DNA from: Methylocystis rosea SV97
GTDB lineage: Bacteria; Pseudomonadota; Alphaproteobacteria; Rhizobiales; Beijerinckiaceae
Assembly: GCF_000372845.1 (NCBI RefSeq)
Contig: NZ_KB889963.1
Coordinates: 2,686,304-2,750,303, forward strand
Direction: 5' to 3'
Length of the DNA: 64,000 nt
Under the pieces are notes generated by a model. That model was not told the origin of the DNA and ran no database searches. It saw nothing but the letters and a program-made list of their open reading frames with translations. Each line of letters begins with the position of its first letter. The first letter of the stretch is position 1. The translations under genes were made by a program, and so were the position numbers. Positions 34,643 to 43,391 of this stretch are shown piece after piece.

Positions 34643-35329
34643 CTAGGCCGACGAGGCGAGCCGCGCCACCTGCCGGCGCAATTCCTCCTGCGCGCGCGCG
34701 AGATTTTGATGCGCCCGCGTGGACCAGAGCTTGCGCGTCTCGTCGAGGCGGTAAAGCGCGTCTCCATGCGCCGCGAATGTGTCGATCATCTGGAGCCGCC
34801 CGAGGCAAAAGAGCGGCTCTGGCACCCAGGCGTATTCGAAACGAAGCCGCGCCAGATTTTGCTCGAACTCGGGCCAGGACGCGCCGAGCGAGGAAAGATC
34901 GAGGTCCAGGAAGAGGTCCAGATCGCGCGAAAAGCCCGGATAATGCTCAGCCTTCGCGCGCGCGTTGAGGTGGTTCGCTGTGGCCATGATAAGGTCATGG
35001 ATGGCCTGCGTATCCCTTTCGTCGAATTTCGAGTGACGTTCGAAGAGCGTTGCGCTCGCGCGAACATTTTCGGCGTCGGGACGAAGCAGACCGTCGTCGT
35101 CGCGTGTCACATAGACAGCGTCATGCCAGAAGATGGCGGCGGCGATCAGATCTGCCCGGACGGCGAGCGCCTTCAAGCGGTCGAGCTTCGTCAGTAAATC
35201 GACGATATGATCCCAATCATGATACCTGCGTTGCGGTTCGCGATAGGCGGCGTCGATAACCGAAAAAGCATTCGTGTCATGACGTGCGGCAATCAGGGCC
35301 CAATAATTCCGTACCGGATTGGAGATCAT
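34643..35329 (-). CDS. HD-domain predicted metal-dependent phosphohydrolase
   Basis: A ~228-aa protein starting at ATG 35329 (MISNPVRNYW); an ATG ten codons upstream (35359) is an alternative. HD-type metal ligands are visible in REPQRRYHDWDHIVDLL and AAIFWHDAVY, with further conserved charged segments (AIHDLIMATANHL, DLDLFLDLDLSSLGASWPEF). It belongs to a family of predicted HD hydrolases often labelled COG4339; substrate unknown. It follows the CHASE2 cyclase by 79 bases on the same strand, raising the possibility that it acts on a nucleotide signal. Confidence 0.75.
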   Translation of the reverse strand: MISNPVRNYWALIAARHDTNAFSVIDAAYREPQRRYHDWDHIVDLLTKLDRLKALAVRADLIAAAIFWHDAVYVTRDDDGLLRPDAENVRASATLFERHSKFDERDTQAIHDLIMATANHLNARAKAEHYPGFSRDLDLFLDLDLSSLGASWPEFEQNLARLRFEYAWVPEPLFCLGRLQMIDTFAAHGDALYRLDETRKLWSTRAHQNLARAQEELRRQVARLASSA

Positions 35330-35408
35330 GCGCGAGTAGCGATCATAAGAGAAACCCATAATACGTGCGGCTACACGGCAGGACAGCAGTCGCGCCCGGA
35401 CGAAGACG

Positions 35409-37631
35409 TCACTTGCTCGAAAGATTCCATACCGAAGACCAGTTATCCTGCGATCCCTCCCTGGCGAGACCGCGATACCTCTGCTCCAGAACGACATAGA
35501 GCGCGGGCCAGGGCTCGGGAACCGATCGCGCCAACGCCGAGGCGCCCTCGGCGGCGGCCTCGAATCGGCCCGACTCATATTCCTGGCGCATGAGGTCGTG
35601 CGACTTGCGCCAGCGCACATACGAGTCCGAGACAGCCACCCCGCTGTCGCCGACGAGCGCGAAAACCCTCGTCGGTTCGCTCTTTCCGACGACGCGGACA
35701 CGCCCAAGGTCAAGCCAGGCGAGGTCGGGCGCGGCGTCGCGCACCGCGCCAGAGGCCACAATGTCCGTCTGAAAGGCCTTGCTCGCCCCTTCGAGCCGCG
35801 ACGCGAGATTCACCGTGTCGCCGAGAATCGAATAGTCGAAGCGGCGGATGGACCCCATGTTGCCGACGCTGCAAGGGCCGAGATTGAGGCCAAGCCCCAT
35901 CGCCGCGGGCTGCGCATCATTGCCCGACGACGCAGCGGCCTCGGCGCGCCTTTTGTTGAGGCTGACGAGAGCCTCGCGCATCGTCAGGGCGGCCTGAACG
36001 GCCTTGCGCGGATGGTCGTCGATATCGAGCGGCGCGTTCCAGAAGGCGAGCACCGCATCGCCCATATATTTGTCGATCGTGCCTTCCTTTTCGAGGATGG
36101 CGTCGGTCATCGGGGTCAAATATTCATTCATGAACTGCGTGAGTTCGCGCGCGTTCATCCCTTCTGAAATCCCTGAGAAATTGCGCAGATCTGAAAACAG
36201 CACGGTCAATTCGCGCGTCTCGCCGCCGAGCACCAGCCGTTCCGGATGTTCGGCGAGGCGATCGACGACGGTAGGTGAGACGAACTTACCGAATGCCTGA
36301 CGGACATGGCGACGCGCGGAAGTTTCGGACCGCCAGAGCGTCACTGCGCCGAAGAGATAACCGCCAATAATTGCGAGACTCGGATAAGAGGGGTCGAGCA
36401 GCAAGCCGCGGCGATCGAACAGATAAAAGGCGCCGGCGAATAGCCCCGCGACGGCGAGCGGCGCCGCCGCCGCCGAGACGAGCGGCGGCGCGACGAAGAG
36501 CAGGCTCATGATCAGCAAAAACGCGAAGGCGGCGACGACGAACTCCAGTCCGGGCGCCCAGTCCGGGCGCGCGAGCAGCGAGCCCGATGCGATCGATTCG
36601 ACGATCTGCGCATGCACGTCGACGCCGGGAACGACCGGCTCCAGGGGCGTCGCGCGGACGTCGCCGAGACCCGTCGCCAACGCGCCGACGAAGATGATGC
36701 GCCCCTCGATTTCGTCGCGCGCGACGCGGCCCTCGAGCACGTCCTTGGCTGAAATGTCTCGCACAGCATTGGTATGCGAATAGCGTGGCCGAACCTCTGC
36801 GTTGGGGCCGGTCGCAATCTCGAAGGCGCCGACCTTTATCGCGTTGACGCCCGTCTGTTTGCCGAAGGCCGTTTGTCCGCTGGCGTTTGAAGACCGAATG
36901 ACGATGGCCGGCTCGCCCTGGGCGATGCGCAGGGCTTCGAGCGCCAGGGAGGGCATGACAACGTCGCCGGCGCGCGTCACCAGCGGCACCCGACGAACGA
37001 TCTGGTCGTGATCGGGCAGCCAGTTTGTCGCGCCGAGTCCTCGCGCCGCTTCCGCAAGCTTTCGTGCCGGGCCGACCGCGCCGGCGAACGCGGCGAGAAA
37101 GGGTGCGGGATCGTCGCCCGTGGTGACCAGCCCCGACTTCGCGGGCAGCGGCGCCGAAACCGCGTCGGTCAGCGTGACTCCAAGCGTGGCGGGCGCCTTC
37201 GAGAGCGCCTGAGCCAAGATTTGATCGCCGCTCGGCGCTTTTGCGACGAGCTTCGCCACCTCGGCGCGGGCGCGTGGGTCAGGAATCGCCTCGATGAGCT
37301 GGGACGCTCCGGCGCGATCCGCCTCCGCGAAGATGAAGTCGAAGGCGATGGACGCCGCGCCGAGTTCGCGCAGGCGGTCAAGAAGTTCGGCGAGCCGGGC
37401 GCGCGGCCAAGGCCATTGCCCATAGGCGCTGAGACTTTTCTCGTCGACGCCGACGACCCGCGTCGGCGCCTCGGGATCATAGGCGCGAGGAGCCAGACGC
37501 TGGAACGTGTCGAAGACAAAGTTGCGAAGGTCGTCGAGCGCCCGGGGTTGAATAACTCCCCAGGGAAAAATGAGAACCGCAGCGGCGACGATCGCGAGAA
37601 GGTAGGCGCGACGCCGCTTCAACATTTCCAC
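35409..37631 (-). CDS. Adenylate cyclase with extracytoplasmic CHASE2 sensor
   Basis: A 740-aa membrane protein. An N-terminal signal anchor (YLLAIVAAAVLIFPWGVI) is followed by a periplasmic CHASE2 domain (VVGVDEKSLSAYGQWPWPRA, IIFVGALATGLGDVRATPLE). Three membrane helices come next at ~355-425, then a class III cyclase domain. Metal-binding aspartates are in TVLFSDLRNFSGIS and DKYMGDAVLAFW; the Lys of TIDKYMGD and Asp of ILGDTVNLASRLEG favour ATP over GTP. It lies 58 bases downstream of the FecR-domain gene and may read its state. A Crp/Fnr regulator at 41.1 kb is a possible cAMP target. Confidence 0.92.
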   Translation of the reverse strand: MEMLKRRRAYLLAIVAAAVLIFPWGVIQPRALDDLRNFVFDTFQRLAPRAYDPEAPTRVVGVDEKSLSAYGQWPWPRARLAELLDRLRELGAASIAFDFIFAEADRAGASQLIEAIPDPRARAEVAKLVAKAPSGDQILAQALSKAPATLGVTLTDAVSAPLPAKSGLVTTGDDPAPFLAAFAGAVGPARKLAEAARGLGATNWLPDHDQIVRRVPLVTRAGDVVMPSLALEALRIAQGEPAIVIRSSNASGQTAFGKQTGVNAIKVGAFEIATGPNAEVRPRYSHTNAVRDISAKDVLEGRVARDEIEGRIIFVGALATGLGDVRATPLEPVVPGVDVHAQIVESIASGSLLARPDWAPGLEFVVAAFAFLLIMSLLFVAPPLVSAAAAPLAVAGLFAGAFYLFDRRGLLLDPSYPSLAIIGGYLFGAVTLWRSETSARRHVRQAFGKFVSPTVVDRLAEHPERLVLGGETRELTVLFSDLRNFSGISEGMNARELTQFMNEYLTPMTDAILEKEGTIDKYMGDAVLAFWNAPLDIDDHPRKAVQAALTMREALVSLNKRRAEAAASSGNDAQPAAMGLGLNLGPCSVGNMGSIRRFDYSILGDTVNLASRLEGASKAFQTDIVASGAVRDAAPDLAWLDLGRVRVVGKSEPTRVFALVGDSGVAVSDSYVRWRKSHDLMRQEYESGRFEAAAEGASALARSVPEPWPALYVVLEQRYRGLAREGSQDNWSSVWNLSSK

Positions 37632-37689
37632 CTCGCATGACGGTCACGCCGCCGCCAGGGGGATTGGCGAGGCTGGCGACGCCGCAGAA

Positions 37690-38949
37690 CTAGTAGCCCG
37701 GACCGTCAATCGCAACGGGCCCGCCTCCGTGACCGCCGCTCCCATGACCGCTGCTTCCGTGACTCCCTTGGCCGCCGCCGCTTCCATGGCCCGAGCCGCC
37801 GCCCCCGAAGAGGCCTCCACCGCCGCCTTCGCCGCCGTGACCGCCCTCGCCACCGCCGTACTGGCCGCCCTCGCCGCCTTCATAGCCGCCGCCATGGCCG
37901 CTTTCGCCATGGCCGCCGCCATAACCGCCGCCGTGACCGCCCTCGCCGCCGTGACCACCTTCGCCATGGCCGCCGTGGCCGCCCTCGCCATGTCCGCCGT
38001 GGCCGCCCTCGCCATGACCGCCGTGGCCGCCCTCGCCATGTCCGCCATGACCGCCTTCGCCGCCTTCATGACCCCCGTGATCATGGCCGCCATGTCCGCC
38101 GTGTCCGCCGTGTCCGCCGTGATCATGATCGTCGTGGTGGCCGTCATTTCCGCCCTGGCGCGCTGGCGTTGGCAGCGGCGCAGGCTGGTTGTCGACATTG
38201 GCGCGGCTCTGCACCAGCGCATTGCCGAACCAAACCGGACCGAGCGCGTCGAGGCCCGGCGGGCTGACGACGTCCGGCGGACGGTCGTTGCCGAGCGCGA
38301 GATTCGCCTCTTCGTTTGTCGGCGAGCGCTTGGCGCCGCCGCGCTGCGTTTTGCCGCTCTCCAACGCGGCGACGATTTGCGCGATCGTTTCAGGCGGCAC
38401 GAGAAAAGGCTCCGACACCGGCCCGCCGCTCGGCGCGCAAACGCCATAGCCCGGACGCGTGAGCGCCTGGCCGCCAACATCGATGAAACCATATTGATGC
38501 ACGACGAGCGTGCCGCACGAGCCGCCAACCCGAACCAGCGCCGTCCCACCGCGCACGCCAATGGACGCCGTCGGCGTCCGCAGCTTTGTGCCGCCTTCGT
38601 GGCTGACGCCGCCGCCGACGAAGCGCATGACGCCCTTCGCCATCGACACGCCCTGCTGACCGCCGCCGCCTTGTGAATAGACAAAATCGTCAACGGTGAC
38701 GGCGCTGTTGCGCCCGACGGTCATCGTCGATGTGTCGTTAAAGACGATCTGGGCGCTGCCGTACGGACTCGTCTCGATGCGTTCGCGCCGCTGCACGCCA
38801 AGGCCAACCGATAGCGAGCGCTTCGCGGCGCCCGGCGGCGTGCCATGGGCACTCTGATTGACCGCGCCGACGTTCCCGACGTTATCTGCGAGCGCGGGGC
38901 CCGCGACGAGCGCGAGAGCGGTTGTGGCGGCCGCGGAGAACTTTTTCAT
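37690..38949 (-). CDS. Exported FecR-domain protein with long Gly/His-rich repeat tail
   Basis: A 419-aa protein with signal peptide (MKKFSAAATTALALVAGPAL), a FecR domain (RIETSPYGSAQIVFNDTSTM to LRTPTASIGVRGGTALVRVG) and a disulfide-capable pair of cysteines. The last ~150 residues are almost only Gly, His and Glu, with about 27 histidines and four copies of GHGGHGEG. No TonB or sigma partners are nearby, so this is not a classical FecR anti-sigma factor. It lies 12 bases after a TPR/beta-barrel gene and 58 before the CHASE2 cyclase. Metal binding by the tail and secretion through the barrel are inferences. Confidence 0.8.
   Translation of the reverse strand: MKKFSAAATTALALVAGPALADNVGNVGAVNQSAHGTPPGAAKRSLSVGLGVQRRERIETSPYGSAQIVFNDTSTMTVGRNSAVTVDDFVYSQGGGGQQGVSMAKGVMRFVGGGVSHEGGTKLRTPTASIGVRGGTALVRVGGSCGTLVVHQYGFIDVGGQALTRPGYGVCAPSGGPVSEPFLVPPETIAQIVAALESGKTQRGGAKRSPTNEEANLALGNDRPPDVVSPPGLDALGPVWFGNALVQSRANVDNQPAPLPTPARQGGNDGHHDDHDHGGHGGHGGHGGHDHGGHEGGEGGHGGHGEGGHGGHGEGGHGGHGEGGHGGHGEGGHGGEGGHGGGYGGGHGESGHGGGYEGGEGGQYGGGEGGHGGEGGGGGLFGGGGSGHGSGGGQGSHGSSGHGSGGHGGGPVAIDGPGY
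37945..38065. repeat. 24-base tandem repeat encoding GHGGHGEG
   Basis: Units of the form GCCGTGGCCGCCCTCGCCAT plus four bases are repeated about four times on the + strand inside the FecR-domain gene, with small differences. This is a coding repeat that can vary in number by slippage or recombination. Confidence 0.75.
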
Positions 38950-38961
38950 TTATCGTCTCCG

Positions 38962-40329
38962 TCAGAACTTTGCCGTTGGCCCGAAACTGACAGACACGTT
39001 GTCAGTCTTGAAATTCGGCAGATTTGAATCGTTGCGCGCATACTCGACGTTGCCGGCGAAACCGAAATACGGCGTGATCGGCAAGTCCACCATCAGGCCG
39101 CCGATCCAGACGGTGTCTCGACGCGCGACGAAGGGATTGATCACCGGATTGGCGGCGTCGAAGGCAAGATGCGTAAAGCGGCCATAAGGCGCGAAGGTCC
39201 ATCTGCGCGGAATAATTGGAAATGGCGGGTCGACCTCGAGCCGCAGCATCGCCTGAACGTCCACCTGATCGGAAGATTGCTGCGGATTGCCCGCCCACGC
39301 CCGCGTATAGGCGACGCGACCTTCAAGCCTCAGGTCGTTTGTCAGTCTGTAGGAGCTGCTCAAGTAGCCTGTGACGACGTCGCCAGTCGCCAACGTCGAT
39401 ACTGTCGAATAGGGCGAAAAACCGGTATAGCCGAGGAAGCCCGGCGAGGGATCAACCCAGATCGCCCGCCATTCGGCGCCCGGCTCGAACCACAGGTCGC
39501 GACTGAGTTCCGCGCCGAAACTCATGCCCGCGCCGCCGGCGTTCAGATAATTGCTGCCGCCGAGCAGCGCCACCGCGCCGGTCACGTATGGCTTGATGGA
39601 GAGGCCCGGATAAAGATCGGGCGCGATATGGATGCGGGGTCCTACGGAGCCGGCGAATAGCGCGACGCTATATTGCGGCAGGCGAAATTGCTCGGTGGCG
39701 TAGCCCGTCACGCGCGTCTCGAGCTGGTCGCCGCGCGCATTCTGAAAATCCAGATCATGCGCGGCCTGCACCAACTGAAAGCTGTTGATGTCGCCCTTGC
39801 GCGAGGCGGCCGACGCGACGCCGACGCCGCCGACCTGGAAAAGATTATTGGTCGGGAAGAAATTGGCGTTCGATTGCGCCCGGAGGCCGACGTGCATCCG
39901 CAGATAAAGCCGGTTGGCTTGCGTGCGCTTCTCGATATCGGGCAGCTGCGCTTCGACCTGAGCCACCTGAACCGGATCGAGGCCGCCTTCGGCGAGCGCG
40001 TTGCGCAAATGCTGCGCCGAGAGTTCATAGGCGCCGAGCCGCGCATAAAGGAAACCAAGCTCCTTTCGGGCGCGCGACAAGTTCGGGTTGAACATCAGCA
40101 TACGTTCGAGCGCGCCGATCCCCGCTTCATAGTCGCGTAGCTCCGTCGACAGCAGGACGTAGCGATAGGTCGCGTCATAGTCGGTTGGATTATGCTGAAT
40201 ATAGGCTGCGAGGCGCTCCTGTTCGGCGCGCGGATCCTCCTGCGCCAGAGCCGGACTGAAAAGTGCGAATGCGGCAAACAGTGCGCCCAAAAGCCTCGGC
40301 GCCGCTCTATATGCGAACATAAATGGCAA
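38962..40329 (-). CDS. Outer-membrane protein with TPR domain and C-terminal beta-barrel
   Basis: A 455-aa protein. After a signal peptide (LLGALFAAFALFSPALAQ) come TPR-like helices (AAYIQHNPTDYDATYRYVLL, GIGALERMLMFNPNLSRARK, LGAYELSAQHLRNALAEG). A strand-rich region follows and ends in a C-terminal phenylalanine (VSVSFGPTAKF), the mark of BAM-inserted barrels. The periplasmic-TPR-plus-barrel plan resembles Slam-like and other surface-export modules. It leads the operon with the FecR and CHASE2 genes. Export of the FecR/Gly-His protein is a hypothesis only. Confidence 0.75.
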   Translation of the reverse strand: MPFMFAYRAAPRLLGALFAAFALFSPALAQEDPRAEQERLAAYIQHNPTDYDATYRYVLLSTELRDYEAGIGALERMLMFNPNLSRARKELGFLYARLGAYELSAQHLRNALAEGGLDPVQVAQVEAQLPDIEKRTQANRLYLRMHVGLRAQSNANFFPTNNLFQVGGVGVASAASRKGDINSFQLVQAAHDLDFQNARGDQLETRVTGYATEQFRLPQYSVALFAGSVGPRIHIAPDLYPGLSIKPYVTGAVALLGGSNYLNAGGAGMSFGAELSRDLWFEPGAEWRAIWVDPSPGFLGYTGFSPYSTVSTLATGDVVTGYLSSSYRLTNDLRLEGRVAYTRAWAGNPQQSSDQVDVQAMLRLEVDPPFPIIPRRWTFAPYGRFTHLAFDAANPVINPFVARRDTVWIGGLMVDLPITPYFGFAGNVEYARNDSNLPNFKTDNVSVSFGPTAKF

Positions 40330-40370
40330 GCCCCCGTAAAAAATCGGAAACGGCGATCGAAGCCCGGACC

Positions 40371-40392
40371 GTCAGCTGAACCGGAAGCTGAC
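40371..40392. promoter_or_regulatory. Inverted repeat upstream of the barrel-FecR-CHASE2 operon
   Basis: GTCAGCT, eight bases, AGCTGAC, located 42 bases before the start at 40329 and downstream of the 133-aa gene. It could be an operator of the operon or a weak terminator of the preceding gene; no T-run is present. Confidence 0.35.
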
Positions 40393-40584
40393 TCATGTCG
40401 CCTGGAGTAGCAAGCTAGCGCCGGAAGATGCGCCGATGCGAACGACACGACGGCGCAATGTGTCTGCTGCGAATTAATCCTATGCAGCAACGGCTTAAGG
40501 CCTTTTGTGCCCATTCTCCTTGCGCGAACGGCGGATACAACAAATTCTCGGGTGTTGCCTTGAAAGCACAGGCGCGACGCGCGG

Positions 40585-40986
40585 CTAACGCCGTAGCCCG
40601 CCATCGAAGAGAGAGACAACTTCGCCGCTTTCCGTCGACGACCGCTCCGCGACCGAGGAAAGAATGACGCCCCTACGCCAGCGCGCCGAGAACGCCCGGC
40701 GGCGCGGACGCGCGATGGCGCGTGAATCATCGCAAGACGCGCCCGGCGCGAAGAGCCAGCGCAGCACGATCAGCAAGTCGGCGGCGCGGCGCGACGCGCC
40801 GATCTCCACGGCGTTGCGGATGTCGGCGACGACTCGCCCGCGCGCGGCGTCGAGCGACACGGCCCGGCGGTATCGCGCCAGCATGCGATGGTGCTTGTCG
40901 CTGGGGCTCACGCCCAAGATGAGTTCATGGCTGCGCAGACCCGCCATTTCGGCGCAACGCTCGATCGGCGTCAATTCGGGAATCAT
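40585..40986 (-). CDS. Hypothetical protein, 133 aa
   Basis: GGGAGA lies about nine bases before the ATG at 40986. The first half (MIPELTPIERCAEMAGLRSH, SDKHHRMLARYRRAVSLDAA, VADIRNAVEIGASRRAADLL) looks like a folded helical domain, whereas the last ~45 residues are Arg/Ser-rich and may be disordered. No family is recognised. It is 110 bases downstream of the Crp/Fnr gene on the same strand. Confidence 0.5.
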   Translation of the reverse strand: MIPELTPIERCAEMAGLRSHELILGVSPSDKHHRMLARYRRAVSLDAARGRVVADIRNAVEIGASRRAADLLIVLRWLFAPGASCDDSRAIARPRRRAFSARWRRGVILSSVAERSSTESGEVVSLFDGGLRR

Positions 40987-41096
40987 TTTCAGGTTCTCCC
41001 AGTCGCTTGCTCTGCCACGGGTCCTTTGCCTCTTGTCGGCAGCATAGCGACGGTAGCGCCCTGTTCCTCATCTGTTTGTGTGAGAACGCACACGGA

Positions 41097-41786
41097 TCAT
41101 TCAGCTTCGTTGAGCGCCTCTTGAACCCGCTTCTCCAGGACCGACGGGCGCAACAGCACGAGACCGCCGCGAATTTTTTCGGCGAGGCCTTCGTCGATCA
41201 TGGCCGAGAGCTCGCGGCTGACCTGTTCGCGCCGACAACCGATACGGGCGGCGAGATCATGCTGAAACGGCGGCGGCGATACGATCGACTGTCCCGTCGA
41301 CCCCTTGCGCGGCGCCGACATGCGCAACAATTCGGAATAGAGCCGATGCTTGAGATCGAGCACCGAGCGCTCGAACAGGCGCGTATTCAGTTCCCGCACC
41401 CGCGCCGTCAGCAGACGCAACAGTCGCTCGCAAATCTCCGGCTCGCGGAACAGGATCTCCTTGAAGACCACTGGCGGCACCAGCAAAAGTTCCGCGTTGG
41501 TAAGCGCCGTCACATTGGCGGAGCGCTTGGCCCCATCGACCGCCGCCATCTCGCCGAAGAATTTGCCTGGTCCGAAGTCCCCGAAAATCATTTCCTTGCC
41601 GGCGGCGGTTCGTATCAGCACCCGAACGTCGCCGCTGACGATGAAATACACGTCAGTCGAAGGATCGTCGAAATCGAGGACCAGCTCATGCTCGGCGTAG
41701 CGCCTGCGCACGCATTGGCGCGCCAGCTGCTCGCCGCGCGTCGGGTCAAGGCCAACAAAGAAAGGAATCCCGTCAAATAGGGACAC
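41097..41786 (-). CDS. Crp/Fnr-family transcriptional regulator
   Basis: A 229-aa regulator with a cyclic-nucleotide-binding beta-roll (VYFIVSGDVRVLIRTAAGKE, GPGKFFGEMAAVDGAKRSAN) and a C-terminal winged HTH (FQHDLAARIGCRREQVSREL). The beta-roll FGEMAAVDGAKRSA has the GE and R-S/T-A residues used for cAMP contact in CRP. There is no FNR-type N-terminal cysteine cluster, so it is not an oxygen-sensing FNR. It is divergent from the endonuclease-family gene at 41888. A cAMP link to the CHASE2 cyclase nearby is an inference. Confidence 0.88.
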   Translation of the reverse strand: MSLFDGIPFFVGLDPTRGEQLARQCVRRRYAEHELVLDFDDPSTDVYFIVSGDVRVLIRTAAGKEMIFGDFGPGKFFGEMAAVDGAKRSANVTALTNAELLLVPPVVFKEILFREPEICERLLRLLTARVRELNTRLFERSVLDLKHRLYSELLRMSAPRKGSTGQSIVSPPPFQHDLAARIGCRREQVSRELSAMIDEGLAEKIRGGLVLLRPSVLEKRVQEALNEAE

Positions 41787-41887
41787 ATCGCGCTCCTGAA
41801 TTGGAAATAGCGCCGATATTGCCGCTAAATGTCGACGTCGTCGAGGCGCAATCTGCTGGCGGACGCAGACTCTTCGGGCGATGATTG

Positions 41888-42856
41888 ATGATGCAAGCGT
41901 TCCGACTCGCGACCTTCAATCTGGAAAATCTCGATTGGTCGGGGACCAAACCGGAGGCGTTTGCGCGCCGAACCGACGCGCTACGCCCCCTGCTGGAGAC
42001 GCTCGACGCCGATATATTGTGCCTGCAGGAAATTCATGCGCAGAGGCGTCACAAGCACGACGCGCGGCAATATATCGCGCTAGACCGGTTGCTTGCGACG
42101 ACCAGATACGCGAATTTTCATCGGGCGACGACCATCAGGCCCGGCGGCGACGCCCCCGCCGACGTGCATAATCTGGCAATCCTTTCACGATGGCCGATGC
42201 GCGCGCAACGGCAGATCCACCACGACATTGTGGCGCGATGGGTCTGGCCGCCGCCGCGGGACGCCGACGGCTCCCAACCGGAGCCGGTGGAGATCGCGTG
42301 GGATAGGCCCCTGCTCTACGCTGCTGTCGAGCTTCCCAACGGATGCGCGCTCCACGTCGTCAATCTGCATCTACGCGCGCCGCGCGCCATTCCTATCGCG
42401 ACGGCGCGAGGTTTCGGATCGAGCCGCGCACAGATCGAGGGCCAGTTCGTGGCGGCGCTCAAGCGCGAAGGCCAAGCGCTGGAGGCCCGGCTGTTCGCCG
42501 AAACGCTCTTTGACGCGGACCCGCAGGCACAGATCGCAATTGTCGGCGACTTCAACGCCGACGCGCATGACGCGCCGACCAGACTCTTGCGCGGCGGCGG
42601 AGACGAAGCGGCGGAAGGCGACCGCGCCCTCATCGCCTTGGAAGAGCGCGTCGCGCCGTCGCGGCGCTTCACCGTGAGACATGCGGGACGTCCGACGCTG
42701 ATCGACCACCTCCTTGCCTCACGCTCATTGGCCGCCAATTGGCGCGAGACCACGATCCTGAACGAAGGGCTGCAGGACGAAGTCTACGCGGAAGAGCCTG
42801 TCGAGGGCTCGCTTCACGCGCCCGTGTGCGCTCGATTTGAGCTGGTCGCAAAATGA
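41888..42856 (+). CDS. Endonuclease/exonuclease/phosphatase family protein
   Basis: A ~322-aa member of the EEP fold (DNase I/sphingomyelinase-like). Motifs in order: RLATFNLENLDW at the N terminus, ILCLQEIHAQ with the metal-binding Glu, ALHVVNLHLRAPRAIP, AIVGDFNADAHDAPTRLL with Asp/Asn, and RPTLIDHLLASRSL with the final Asp-His pair. There is no signal peptide, so a cytoplasmic substrate is likely. TTG, ATG and ATG codons follow one another at 41885-41893; I use the first ATG. Substrate cannot be told from sequence. Confidence 0.88.
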   Translation: MMQAFRLATFNLENLDWSGTKPEAFARRTDALRPLLETLDADILCLQEIHAQRRHKHDARQYIALDRLLATTRYANFHRATTIRPGGDAPADVHNLAILSRWPMRAQRQIHHDIVARWVWPPPRDADGSQPEPVEIAWDRPLLYAAVELPNGCALHVVNLHLRAPRAIPIATARGFGSSRAQIEGQFVAALKREGQALEARLFAETLFDADPQAQIAIVGDFNADAHDAPTRLLRGGGDEAAEGDRALIALEERVAPSRRFTVRHAGRPTLIDHLLASRSLAANWRETTILNEGLQDEVYAEEPVEGSLHAPVCARFELVAK

Positions 42857-42907
42857 CCGCGACGCCGCTGTGAACCCGAGCGCGCCGCTCGAGCGTAAGG
42901 CCGCGCG

Positions 42908-43237
42908 TCACACGGAGGCGAACGATCTCAACTGTTCGGCCATGGCGCGCGCTTCGTTCCAGTCCAGTTTGACGTCCGCTTGACCTTCGGAGGAGACGAG
43001 GATGCCGCTCTGCTCGACCTTCGCATCGAAGTCATGATCGCTGGCGATGGGGCTCATATAGATTTGCTGTTCGCCGCGGTCGCCCTTCGCCACGGAGTCG
43101 AGGGCGCGCGAAAGGATCGCCGCCTCTTCTTTGGTAAAGCGCCGCAGGGGGTGGCCGGGAAGGCGGAGCGTCGCCAATACGACAAACGTTCGATGCTTTG
43201 AGGCGACAAGCTCGAAAAGCTGAGACATTTTCAACAC
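42908..43237 (-). CDS. Small hypothetical protein, 109 aa
   Basis: An open frame with good amino-acid composition (LFELVASKHRTFVVLATLRL, FTKEEAAILSRALDSVAKG, YMSPIASDHDFDAKVEQSG). The start is either the ATG at 43237 or that at 43228. No family, signal peptide or membrane segment is recognised. It is convergent with the EEP gene and divergent from the DUF938 methyltransferase gene. Confidence 0.6.
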   Translation of the reverse strand: MLKMSQLFELVASKHRTFVVLATLRLPGHPLRRFTKEEAAILSRALDSVAKGDRGEQQIYMSPIASDHDFDAKVEQSGILVSSEGQADVKLDWNEARAMAEQLRSFASV

Positions 43238-43391
43238 CCCATCGGCAGTTCAACACAGCAAGAGACGCGTTTTTGCACGCCGTCGCGCAGGCGCGCTTCT
43301 TGAAGGACGGTCAGGAGCCCCGCCTTTCGTAGATGAGCGCATCAAATTTCATGCCTGGGAACAGACAAGGGTCTCGCCGTGAGAGAAACAG

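Noticed and set aside
37945-38065. CRISPR-like periodicity
   Set aside because: Repeats are contiguous, in-frame and encode GHGGHGEG; there are no spacers.
37644-38693. Long Ala/Met-rich open frames on both strands over the Gly/His repeats
   Set aside because: They are other-frame readings of the repetitive GHGG-coding DNA (Ala/Met/Thr repeats), without a start context.
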